DNA of 18,578 bases from Spirogloea muscicola. Its lineage: Eukaryota; Streptophyta; Zygnematophyceae; Spirogloeales; Spirogloeaceae. A program made the position numbers and the translations under genes. This document shows positions 8,504 to 17,642 of this stretch, in pieces. How positions within the stretch are numbered: position 1 is the first letter of the stretch; every line of letters starts with the position of its first letter. The stretch is from the NCBI GenBank assembly GCA_009602725.1, contig WELB01000041.1:217995-236572 (forward strand), given 5' to 3'. A model generated the notes under the pieces. The model saw only the letters and a program-made list of their open reading frames with translations, was not told the origin of the DNA and searched no databases.

Positions 8504-11500
8504 CTACTCCTGCTCCACTTCTTTGGTCTCTTCCATGTCGGCTGTAGCAGCTATCTCCACTTCAGGCCTCTCTTCACGAACCTGGACATTTGCAGCCAGG
8601 TGCTTTTAAGATATAACAATGTCAAGTCCAAGGGCAATATTGATGGCAATTGATGCAAGCAGCGGAGAACTTGCATGCTGACAAGCAGTAAGAAACCGGA
8701 CCTACTTTTCTTAACATTGTGCAGAAAGAGGTTTGCAGCAATTGTATGTTCACCTCATCGCTCGAAGGCAAAAGAGCAACCCTTTCAGGGTGAGCGAGCT
8801 GCAAGGACTGGAACTGGCTGTCTGTGATGAGCTTCAAGAGCTCCTGCCGCGTGCACTGCCGGGACACCGCATCAACCTCCTCTCTGGTTGGCCGCCGCCT
8901 GCTTGAGAGCTTGTGTATGGAAGAAGGGTACACCATGTCCTCGTCGAATTTGTCCCCTACAAACGCTGTGGCAACCAACAATCTAAATTAGACTGACTAC
9001 TCTCTGAAGTCGTTAGTCTCTACTTGTCTCTCTTTCTCTCTAATTCCACAGCTCAGTTGCAATATATAACTTTACTTTCTAGCAGCCCGCTTAAATTGGA
9101 GTGAAAGATGGAGGCCGTGCATGCCATGCCTTGCTTAAGATTCCTGGGTGTGTGGTGCAATCTGGAGAGCTCGTAAAAGGGCTCCCTGTCTGGCGTAGCA
9201 GGACTTGCGTCAAGGACTTGCAGGCCGAGGAGATTGGTGCTCGGCTTGTTCCTGGCAAATCATGCGCGCCCCCCGTGCATGTGCGACAACCAGTGGAGCA
9301 CGTTAGTGGTTCTGAGTGTAAGGACGTAGAAGGTCAGCAATCTACTTATTGCTCATACAACAAATAGTAGATAGAGAAAGATGAGCTGCTTGCAAAGGTA
9401 CACACTTGGCAGCAAGGAGGCGCTTCCTCAGCAGTAGCCAAGCGGAGAAGAACCATCGTGGAGCAAAGATGCCAGTAATGCCGAGCAGGAGATTGAGAAA
9501 GGCGAACACTGGATCAGGGGAGCTCTGTATGACCAAGACGAAAAACAGTGACTCAAGCTCTGGCATGATAGCAGTGGTTCTGCAAAGATTAGGCTGACGT
9601 CAAGGAAGACCTGCAATACAGGACTGATGGTTCACAAGTCATCCAGTTCACAGAACAAGCAATAATTCAGTCATGCCAGCAACAATGAAGCCCAACGCCA
9701 ACAACCCGAAGCTTCAAGGCTTAGGAGGAAGTAAGAAGCGAAAGCATACTTGAAGGAGCATGACGCCTGAGAGCGTGCGCAGGGCTGAAGTCATGAAGCT
9801 GGCAGTGCTGAAGTTGGGGCGACCATCCTCGCCAAGCACAAACTTGCGGACGCCCCAGTAACCAAGGGCTGCCCCGCCCAGGAGGAAGAGCACCGAAGCC
9901 AGCAAAACAAGCTGCACTTTCATGGGACCACACATTCATAAGCTGCCAAGGGCAGGCAGAAATGACAGAGAACCAGCCTAACTGAAATACCTGGACAAAT
10001 GACGACCAGCGATTGCTGTGACTTGGACCATGCAAGGTAAAGTGAAGCAGTGGGAGTTACCGAGGATGCGAGGTCGTCGCCAATGCCAAGCCGCGACAGG
10101 ATTGCCAAGAAGAGGGAAGAGGCGTAGCCGAGGATGACAGTGCCGAGGCCCATCTGCACAAGTGCAAGCACAACAAGTGTCACCAAGTTCATCCAACTTA
10201 TGCTTTCACTCTTGCATCCCTGGTGCCGACACACAATGACTGCGCCCAAGCGGTGGCTCAACAACGCAATCCACAAGCGCAACCTGCTAGCTCAAGGCAG
10301 ACTGCCGCCTCTCAGCCCCAATGGAATAGGTAGCACCAGTGGCAAATGCTCAGCCTGGGGCCCAAGGCTGGGGGCGAGGTGTCGATGACGGTGGTAGAGT
10401 ACCATGGAGCCGTAGAGCATGATATACCACGAACTCTTGCGGCCGGTTGGCAGCAGCCTCATGCTCTGTGCACGCAGGCAAGCCAGCCACCAGAGCACGG
10501 GCGTTCAGGAGAAGGCCCGGCTAGTCCAACAAGCGCCGTCAAAGCAAACCACCAGGAGTGGCCTTTCTAAGGCATCAGAGCACTTGAGGCCTTGGTTTTG
10601 AGCAGAAATGCTTTCAAGAAGGGTTTGGCTTTGGTGTTTGAGTGCTCCACTTGAAGGCTTTCGGGAAGCAAGGTATGTGTCTCCACCCTCAGTATGTCCT
10701 CTGCTATAATGGCTCCCCTTTCTGATCAAGGTGCTCGTGAGCGTGGGGCTTCGCTGTGAAAGGCTGAAGTTACCCAGCAGCACACAGCTCTCTAATGGCG
10801 ACGCCTGTCCCTTTGAAGGTCAGAAAAGCTTCCGACCACTGTACCACTGGATATGATGAAGCTTTGCTCTTTGTGCTGAGCTGCAGCATGATTAGCGGTG
10901 CCATTACAAGCTGTCTGCAAATAGCGACATCAGCTGGAGAGTCTTGGCATGGCACACCTGGTAGAGAACGACGAGGATGACGAGGACAATGCCGACGCTC
11001 ATACCGCCGCCGTAGTAGAAGGCGGCAGACGTGCTCAGCAGCGGCGCCAGCCACATGCCAGCGAGGCCCAGCACCAGGAAGACCAGCCGGTGAGGCTGGA
11101 ACTCTGCCAAAGGCAAGGACGTCGCCGGGCCGCAACCGGGAGTGAGTGCGGCGCAGATTGTGATCAACCTCAGAGATAATCTTGCTTCAGAGCCCATCGG
11201 GGTTTGCCTTTCAGCAAGTTTCACAACCGATTCTTAATTGGTGCACTGCAATAAGATAATTAGAATCAGGGCAAATGAAGCCTCTGCTTGTGGAGCAGGC
11301 CTTACCCTCCTCCACGGAGACGTCGAGCTCGTGTACTTGCGTGCCAATGTCCGTAGCTCGCACGTCGAGGAAGCGGTCCTCGAACGGAGGCGCCGTGCCA
11401 GACCAGGCGCCGCTCTCGAGCGCCATCCAGGCCTCGCGACGGCACTGCCCCACTGGTAGGCTCCCATTGCTGCACCGCCAGTAGAGCCCCGCTAAGCTGA

Positions 11501-12121
11501 CGGCCTAGCAGGCTCTAACGGCTGCTCTTAAGTATGCCGTTTGAGCAAGCAGGGATGCCTTACCCGTGGAAGCAGACCTCGAGCTTGCCGCGCAGGTTGT
11601 CCTGGAAGCGCAGGATGCCGCCGGCGCCCACGAGGTCCGAGGGGCCGGCGACGCGGACGCGGCGGACGGAGAAGGCCTTGCGGGCATTCGGGAGGCGCGC
11701 CAGGCCCGGGACGCGCAGGCGCTCGCACGTCGCGCCGTCGCCGGGGCGCGTGCCGGGCGACCCGGCCACCGGCGGGCTCTCCAGCGGCCGCACGCGCACA
11801 AAGTGGTGTGGCGTCACGTCTGCGACGGGGACAGCAGCGGCGGCGGCGATGGTGGCGGCGGTCGCGGCGGCGGCGGCGGGGGCGGGGGTGGCCATGTCAG
11901 TCCGCGGTGGCCATCGTGGAGAGGCAGGCCAGCTCCAGAGCCAGCCATGGTGACTGCAGCTGATGGCCAGGCGTGGCGCTAACGTGAGCACGTTGAGAAA
12001 CGGTACCTTTAACGGCGGCTGCGCTACCGTCCGCCGCCACCGCCGCCGCCGCCGCCGCCACCGCCGCGGCGAGGAGGAGCGCGACGGTGAGGGCCGCACT
12101 GGCCTTGGGAAGGAGCCGCAT
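8504..12121 (-). CDS. NEMP: NEMP/PNET2-family nuclear envelope integral membrane protein (DUF2215), 10 exons
   Basis: Exons on the minus strand are 12121-12007, 11819-11564, 11469-11306, 11103-10958, 10465-10403, 10153-10061, 9911-9750, 9524-9404, 8965-8754 and 8581-8504. The total is 1410 nt, 469 aa. Every junction is GT-AG and phase-consistent. Residues 1 to about 32 form a signal peptide (MRLLPK followed by a long Ala/Leu run). A lumenal beta-rich domain follows: FVRVRPLE, then LEVCFHGNGSLPVGQC and WSGTAPPFEDRFLDV, ending SVEEEFQPHR at about residue 183. Five hydrophobic segments follow: two in exon 4 (LVFLVLGLAGMWLAPLLS; GGGMSVGIVLVILVVLYQ) and one each in exons 6, 7 and 8. Family hallmarks include SMRLLPTGRKSSWYIMLYGS and LGGAALGYWGVRKFVLGEDG. 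A charged tail with TRQELLKLI and VALLPSSDE ends acidic. In animals and plants this family sits in the inner nuclear membrane and contributes to envelope stiffness and lamina contacts. The recognition is strong; small errors in splice choice are possible. Confidence 0.92.
11836..11888. repeat. CGG trinucleotide-rich tract in NEMP intron 1
   Basis: A dense run of GGC/GCG triplets lies inside the first NEMP intron (12006-11820). On the minus strand it forms the Ala-coding, pyrimidine-rich stretch just before the acceptor at 11820-11821. Confidence 0.7.
12024..12075. repeat. GCC trinucleotide run encoding the NEMP signal-peptide alanines
   Basis: Tandem CCG/GCC triplets on the plus strand are read on the minus strand as the Ala/Val run of the NEMP signal peptide. 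Length variation here would lengthen or shorten the hydrophobic core. Confidence 0.75.
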
Positions 12122-12872
12122 CGTGCCGCGGGGCCAGGCCCGGCGCAAGCTGCGGCGCCTGGCCTGGCCTGGCCTCCGGCGCCGCGCCGCCACCGCGCAC
12201 CGGCAAGCGCTACGCCATGCGCCACGCCTCCGCCGCCATGGCGCCCGCGCTTTGCGGCGGCGGCGTGGTGACGGGCCGAGCAGGCTGCTAACGGTAACTA
12301 GGGTGGCGGGCGGGGTGTGCTTGGGAGGCCCAAGCCCAGCCAATACACCGCTTATCACTAGAAGCCAGTATACCGCTTGTCACCACTAGCCGCCTTAGCA
12401 CAGGGCTTCGTTTCATGTAGCCCACGGTTTGCACTGATCGTTGCCTGAGAGCAATGCGGTGGCTTGAATTGGCGACGCGGTGTCGCTCTCCTTTCGACAG
12501 TGCGCGCCTCAGCCTGAGATGGCCAGCTCGGCTTACTGGTACAACTGCACGCAACGACCGTCTGAGAACCCGCCCGCGCCGTCTCGCGCAACGCAGCTCG
12601 GCGCGGCCATGCGCCCGCAGCGCCCGCGTTTGCGGCGGCAGGGCTGCCGACGGCGCCCGGCTCGAGCCTCCGGGCGGCCAACAAGTTGCCAGCGGCGGCA
12701 AACACAAGCACTTGTGCTTGGCGGCTCGGGGCGCCGTCTGCTGGCTCGTCCGTATGGGTGATGATCCATGTGGAGTCCCATTTGCAGCAGGCGGCTGGCC
12801 CCGCTGGCGTGCACTTGCGCCGATGTGACGCCTGGGCCGCCTTCGGGAGGCTGGCCTTGAGTCCCTTCCGCC
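12122..12872. promoter_or_regulatory. Divergent intergenic region between NEMP and the DCN1-like gene
   Basis: A 751-bp gap separates two start codons that face away from each other, so it must hold both promoters and 5' UTRs. An imperfect tandem duplication is visible: CCAGCCAATACACCGCTTAT (from about 12337) and CCAGTATACCGCTTGTCACC (from about 12365). The first copy contains CCAAT at 12340-12344. No TATA box is obvious. Long open frames in this GC-rich stretch are compositional and lack domains. Confidence 0.55.
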
Positions 12873-15800
12873 ATGGACGCGACGACCATGGACATTGGCG
12901 GCGGCTCGCTGGCGCAGGACTCCGCCCTGCGGATGCTGGAGGCCTTCCATGAATACGCAGGTACCACTGCAAAGCAGCATTCTGCAGAGCCGTTCCGCCA
13001 TCGCAGCCGCCGCCGACGCTGCTGGCACTGCTGACGCTGCACTGCCGGCGGCGCAGCGCCAGCCATGCCGTCCGAAACCCACCCACAACCCACTTGAACC
13101 CCTTCCCACATGTCTCGCGTGCAGCAATCCTCACAGCCGAGGGCACGGCGGCGCAGACCAAGGCTCGGCTTGGTGCTCTCTCGGTCTACGTTGAGATGCA
13201 GGGCCTCAAAGGGTAAGCTCCGGCGCACACCTGCTGGAGGGCCAACCCTAACATCAGAACCAGAGGAATACATGGACCTTGGACCACGAACTCGTAGTGC
13301 CCCCCCGGCGTGCGGAAGGCGCTCTTCTCAGCATCCGCGGCTGCGAGCTTGATTGCCCGTAGCTCGTGGCAAGGTCCATTGTCGTGAAGTGGCGCGCAGC
13401 TTGTCCAGGGTTCTGTGGAACCCCAGGTGGCCGCCGCCCAGTGGGTGGTCGTGAAGCGCGGCCAGGTACACCGCCCGCAGCGTCGCGGGGACGACCCACC
13501 GGAGCCCGCCGTCCGTTCTGCGGTAGTACAGGGTGTCGTCCACCATCGTGAGGCAGGGAAGGATAGGTCGCAAGTCCGTGGTTGCGCCGGCGGGGTCGGC
13601 CCCGGACTTGCGACCCATCCTTCGCCGCCTCACGATGGTGGACGACACCCTGTACTACCGCAGAACGGACGGCGGGCTCCGTGGGTCGTCCCCGCGGCGC
13701 TGCGGACAGCGTACCTCGCCGCCCATCACGACCACCCACTGAGCGGCGGCCACCTGGAGTTCCACAGTGGACAAGCTGCGCGCCACTTCACGAAGATGGA
13801 CCTCGCCGCGGGCTACTGGCAAATCAAGCTCGCAGCTGGGAATACGGAGAAGACCGCCTTCCGTATGCCGGGGGGGCATCACGAGTTCGTGATCACGTTG
13901 TCCGCCTCCGTCGCCAGAGATCATCGCCTCTCAGAAGCCCCGGCTCCTCATCTCCGTCGTCGCCAAGGGGTCACAATCCCCTTAGGGGTCATCGCCCCTA
14001 ATCACGATCATTGCATAACCTCTTGGCTCTTTCCGTCACCTTTCACGATTCAATATAGTTGGTTATTGTAAATGGAAGAATTTTAAGCTCGGCCCCAACT
14101 ACAGTGCTTGATTAGATTAATGTAGATTTCTTAGCACTGTTGCCTGCACAAACAACCACAAGACCCTTATGTGCCCCTGACCTGTCTGCCCTCCCTCTTC
14201 ATTATTCACAACTTAGGTCCTGTACTGCTTACAAGCCATCCTGGTCCTGCCACGTGGACGACGTCAGAAGTCTGTTCTACCCTAATTAGGCTGAGACGAG
14301 GACAGCAACCTCAGCAGCATGGTCGTCGATGTTTGGTAAGTGCAGGCCGGCGGCACTCGACGGGCTGCGGTTGCTGGAGGTCGAGCTGCGAGCGGAGGTG
14401 AGGGCTTGCTCACAGACAACCTCCGGACCGTAGAACACTTGCGCTGCCAGGTTGGGGCGAAAGACTCTGTTGCTTTGTGAATTGTTCCCTATTTCCATTG
14501 ATGACTTACTTGCAAGTTGGTGTGGGCGACGGCGCGGCTGCAGCTGGTGCAGCCAGAGCAGTTTGCGAGGTTCTACCGCTTCGTGTTCTTCGTCAGCCGC
14601 GAGCAGGGCCAGAAGAGCCTCAGTGAGCGGCCCCCCTTGTCATGGTCGTTCCACGAGCAGCCGTCAGCGGTGGTCGCAAGCTGCATTGCTGCTTGCTGTT
14701 GTCATGCACATCCTGCGACTTCTTCGGCAGGCGTTGCAGTGACCCGCACCGAGCCGCACATTTTCTCCTGAAAGCCTAAGCCCTACATCCGCACGGTTGC
14801 CCAATGTCTATAGCCTCGAATCTACATTCTGAACGCTGCTGCTGTGCCGTGCTGCCGTGCCTCGCAGGCAAGGCCACGGCCCTGGAGGCCTGGAAGCTCG
14901 CCCTGCGGGGCCGTTTTGGCCTGCTCGACCGCTGGTGCACGTTTGTGCAGGTGAACATGCAATCAGCACATCCTGTCGAGCCTGCTGCTAGTTTGCCACC
15001 TCCACATATAGAACTTGCCTAATGCACTGAACCTCGAACGAAAACTGAAAGAGGCCACCGTTGAGCACTCTGGCCCAGTACGAAAGTCCTCCAAGCCAGT
15101 GTCTTGAAGCCCTGCCTGTTTCGGTCAGTTGGACCTGTACTTGCATCTATAACTCTTCGGCTAGCTGCAATTCAAGATTTGATCCAATTCCTCAGACTAC
15201 CTCATAAGCCCCTTGTTGTTCCGGCACGCGCTGACTGGTCGGTATGTCTTGATTTGGTAAACGCTGGCGCCCTTGATGGAGCAGTATCATCAGCGCCATG
15301 CAATCTCGGAGGACACATGGCGGCAGGTGTTGGAGTTCAGCCGGCACTGCGAGGACAGCCTGCACAGCTACGACCCCGACGGTGCGTGCATGTGCGTCAA
15401 CCTGGCGAGCTTGCTGTCAACGGGCCGCCGGTTTCAGGACACAGCTTCTAGGGTTCTAGGGTCAAGGGTTTACGACAAGCTTGTGTTCCAGTCTCGGGGC
15501 TGCACCTCATCCTTGTTGTCAGCTTCACCATATGACCAGGCGGCCACGTCGCTTCTCGTCGCCGCCAGGTGTGGAGAGCTACCCAGCCGGGTTGCCGACC
15601 TGATGCTGCAATACCTTGCATTGCCCAGGCGCGTGGCCCGTCTTGATTGACGACTTCATGGAGTGCATGTACACGTAAGCGACCCGGATATTCAGATGCA
15701 GGCCGCTGCAGCAAGTCTGCTACTGGGCAGGCTTTCTGCTCCGTGAAGAGAGATGAGTCTGCAAGTGGCTCCAAGACCGCAGCTTGTGGGTCGACAAAGA

Positions 15801-16486
15801 GAGTCAACAGGGTCACGAGCACTGGCTGTGAGCAAGCAGTGGGTGCTTGCTTACTTCCTTGCGATGCAGAAGCTGACAGGAGTTTTTGGCCATGGTGACC
15901 TGCAGATGCTGCTGCTGCCAGCAGGCGCACTTGCTGGAGCAAGGCCTATCTCCGGAGGACGTTGAGGTGGCCGCCGGTGCTGGCAGGATGGCAGGGCAGG
16001 GCTCGTCCTACGTTGCAGGTGACGTGCCCTACTGGCACCTAAGTGGTGATTGAAGTCAAATAGTAGTGATGTATGTGTTGTTGAGAAGATGGGGTTGAGG
16101 TCGATGATGCTCCTCTTGGGACGCCTGGTGAGGACCTCCTATGACCATGCACTCTACTAAGATGGTACACTAGAACCGCAGTGAGGCCTCTCATCAGTGT
16201 GCCACAGAGCTCTGTCGACGCTGATCGCCTGTGACCTTACCTTTCTCCTTATATCACAGGGGACAGTCCACGTGGCAGCAAGCGGCGGTGGAAGGAGGTG
16301 CAGGAGGACAGCCTTCTGTCTATCAACTCAGTGATGCAGGGTCTGGCTGAGCTGCCAACACACGCGTCCTCGGCTGCAGCGAAGTGGCTGCGCACTAGCC
16401 AGCACCACGATCGCAACCTCCTTGGCCTCAACCCCAGCGGCGGCCACCTGCGAAGCTCCACATCGTTTCCAGAGGTTTTGTGCTAA
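12873..16486 (+). CDS. DCN1: DCN1-like (DCUN1D/AAR3-type) cullin neddylation factor, 9 exons
   Basis: Exons are 12873-12960, 13125-13212, 14346-14397, 14517-14622, 14868-14950, 15285-15381, 15629-15674, 15906-16018 and 16260-16486. The total is 900 nt, 299 aa, with all GT-AG junctions in phase. The potentiating-neddylation (PONY) domain covers about residues 60-186: FARFYRFVFFVSREQGQKSL, then EAWKLALRGRFGLLDRWCTF, RHAISEDTWRQVLEFSR and SYDPDGAWPVLIDDFMECMY. In this family the domain binds a cullin and the NEDD8 E2 and promotes NEDD8 transfer. The single plant-style domain without an N-terminal UBA, the wording of the motifs and the length (about 295 aa) fit Arabidopsis AAR3 best. Exons 8-9 add a tail with four consecutive Cys right after the domain and a basic GSKRRWK segment. 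TAC AC|GTAAGC at the end of exon 7 also contains an in-frame TAA, so a protein ending at residue 187 is possible if that intron is retained. Intron 2 (1,133 bp) contains a retroelement relic. Confidence 0.92.
13276..13905. mobile_element. Inverted-duplicated Ty3-type retroelement pol relic inside DCN1-like intron 2
   Basis: Two arms of roughly 300 bp, near 13285-13575 (minus sense) and 13605-13895 (plus sense), are inverted copies centred at about 13590. Each reads through an integrase N-terminal zinc-binding segment (TMVDDTLYYRRTDGGLRW, then AALHDHPLGGGHLGFH in the minus arm). Each then passes directly into reverse transcriptase motif A (RHFTKMDLAAGYWQIKL and KTAFRMPGGHHEFV in the plus arm). 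The Cys pair of the zinc finger and the rest of RT are missing, and the arms carry separate indels and frameshifts. It is a dead fragment. Its order, integrase before RT, is opposite to that of an intact Ty3-type pol. Confidence 0.82.
13965..14000. repeat. Two adjacent small hairpins
   Basis: AAGGGGTCACAATCCCCTT (13965-13983) and TAGGGGTCATCGCCCCTA (13983-14000) are two successive short stem-loops that share the AGGGGTCA start. They lie between the retroelement relic and exon 3 of the host gene. They may be remnants of an element end. Confidence 0.5.
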
Positions 16487-17362
16487 CCCAAGGTGGACCT
16501 GCTGGCAGCAATGTCATGACACGAACGAATGGGGGCCTGCTAAGAGATCTGAGCTGCTGGCATTGGTGCGGCTGGCAGCAGGCACAGGCTATGCTGGCCA
16601 GCGGCGACGGCCCGGCGAAGGCAACGACAACAACTGCTGCAGCATGGTTGGGTGTGCATTTCCCACCAGCCATGACATCTGCCAGATCTGCACAGCCGCC
16701 CTCCACACCGCCATTGCAATTGCAGATGGCAGCTCACCAACCCCATCACTTGGCCAGCTTCCCCACACCAACTCCTGGCGCTGCTGGCAATATCTCTCAC
16801 CACCAGCCGCCATTCAGCTAATTACTTAGCACTAGGTTTCTCCTAAGTGCCTCGCCTGCCTGAAGTTGGAGGGCGGGACTGAGGAAAGCATTCACCCTTC
16901 TTCCTTGTTTAATCTCCTTTAGGCTGGTCCCTTTAGTTTGAAAAGCGGTGTCACTTGCCAGTGGCAATCTCACAACACTGGTTTCTGTCATCATGGCAGT
17001 CAAGTGAATGCCGCAAAGGTGACATGTGCTCTTATGCTATACTTGGGAGTAGGATACAGGCCACTGCTCGCCATTGTTGTCAGATGTGCACATTTCGAAG
17101 TCCTCTGTGATGCAGTAGTGTACTGATCACTAAGAGGATCCTTGTAATTGCGTCTGCTGATGACAAACAAGCACTTCACTTGATAACAGTCTGGTGCTTC
17201 ACAAGGCCTTCAATAGTTAGGTTGTTGCTTTATTTGAAGATAGCCATTGTTATTCGGCTGTCAATGTCTGCCCAACAGCAATCGCCAAAGGGAAACTCCT
17301 CAAGGGGAGGGTGAACAAATGAAACAATCTGCGCATGGGGCGCTTGGCAGCTGCGGCCCACA
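16487..17362. other. 3' flank of the DCN1-like gene; possible alternative terminal exon
   Basis: From about 16585 to 16821 one frame is open with protein-like, Pro/Ser/His-rich composition, ending QPPFS and TAA. It could be reached in phase if GAG|GTTTTG at 16475-16476 were used as a donor with an acceptor near 16580-16590. The simpler model stops at 16486. TGTAA at 17143-17147 is a candidate polyadenylation signal. Confidence 0.35.
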
Positions 17363-17536
17363 ATGCGTCCAAATCTGCAAAGAGCTATTAGAAAGGAAGA
17401 CCAACTACAGGAAGGCGGGCTGAATGGCAAGCCTGTCAAGACCTTGGCAGTGCCAGCTGTTGCAGGCAGGAAAGGTCCAAGGCCTGCATTGACTGCAGCC
17501 TCAGCCAAGAAACGGAGGGTGACAGCAACGGTCTAG
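17363..17536 (+). CDS. Possible 57-aa basic ORF or terminal exon
   Basis: This is an ATG-to-TAG frame. The C-terminal half is rich in Lys/Arg/Ala/Pro and ends near ASAKKRRVTATV, which looks like a nuclear localisation signal. It has no known domain. It could be a small gene, a late exon of the plus-strand gene upstream, or chance; the overlapping minus frame of 92 codons looks no better. Confidence 0.2.
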   Translation: MRPNLQRAIRKEDQLQEGGLNGKPVKTLAVPAVAGRKGPRPALTAASAKKRRVTATV

Positions 17537-17642
17537 TGTTTAGGAAGGATAGGCTTTTATGTACTAGCAAATGGCGAACTGGCGAAGGGAAAGGGAGGGC
17601 CGTAAACCCCATATACCCCTGACTAGCTTCACTAGCAAAGGT

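Noticed and set aside
9101-9367. 88-codon plus-strand frame
   Set aside because: It lies inside NEMP intron 8 on the opposite strand, with no domain or supporting context.
12288-13273. Three long overlapping minus-strand open frames (246-279 codons) between and over the divergent genes
   Set aside because: They run antisense to DCN1-like exons 1-2, show only Arg/Ala/Pro/Ser-rich composition and have no domains. They are explained by GC-rich codon use and promoter composition.
13415-14071. 218-codon plus-strand frame in DCN1-like intron 2
   Set aside because: It joins antisense integrase sequence to sense RT sequence across the palindrome centre, so it is not one protein.
16476-16493. 18-nt GT...AG segment after GAG that would extend the DCN1-like protein to VDLLAAMS
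   Set aside because: Eighteen bases is far too short for a spliceosomal intron; the other introns of the gene are at least 119 bp.
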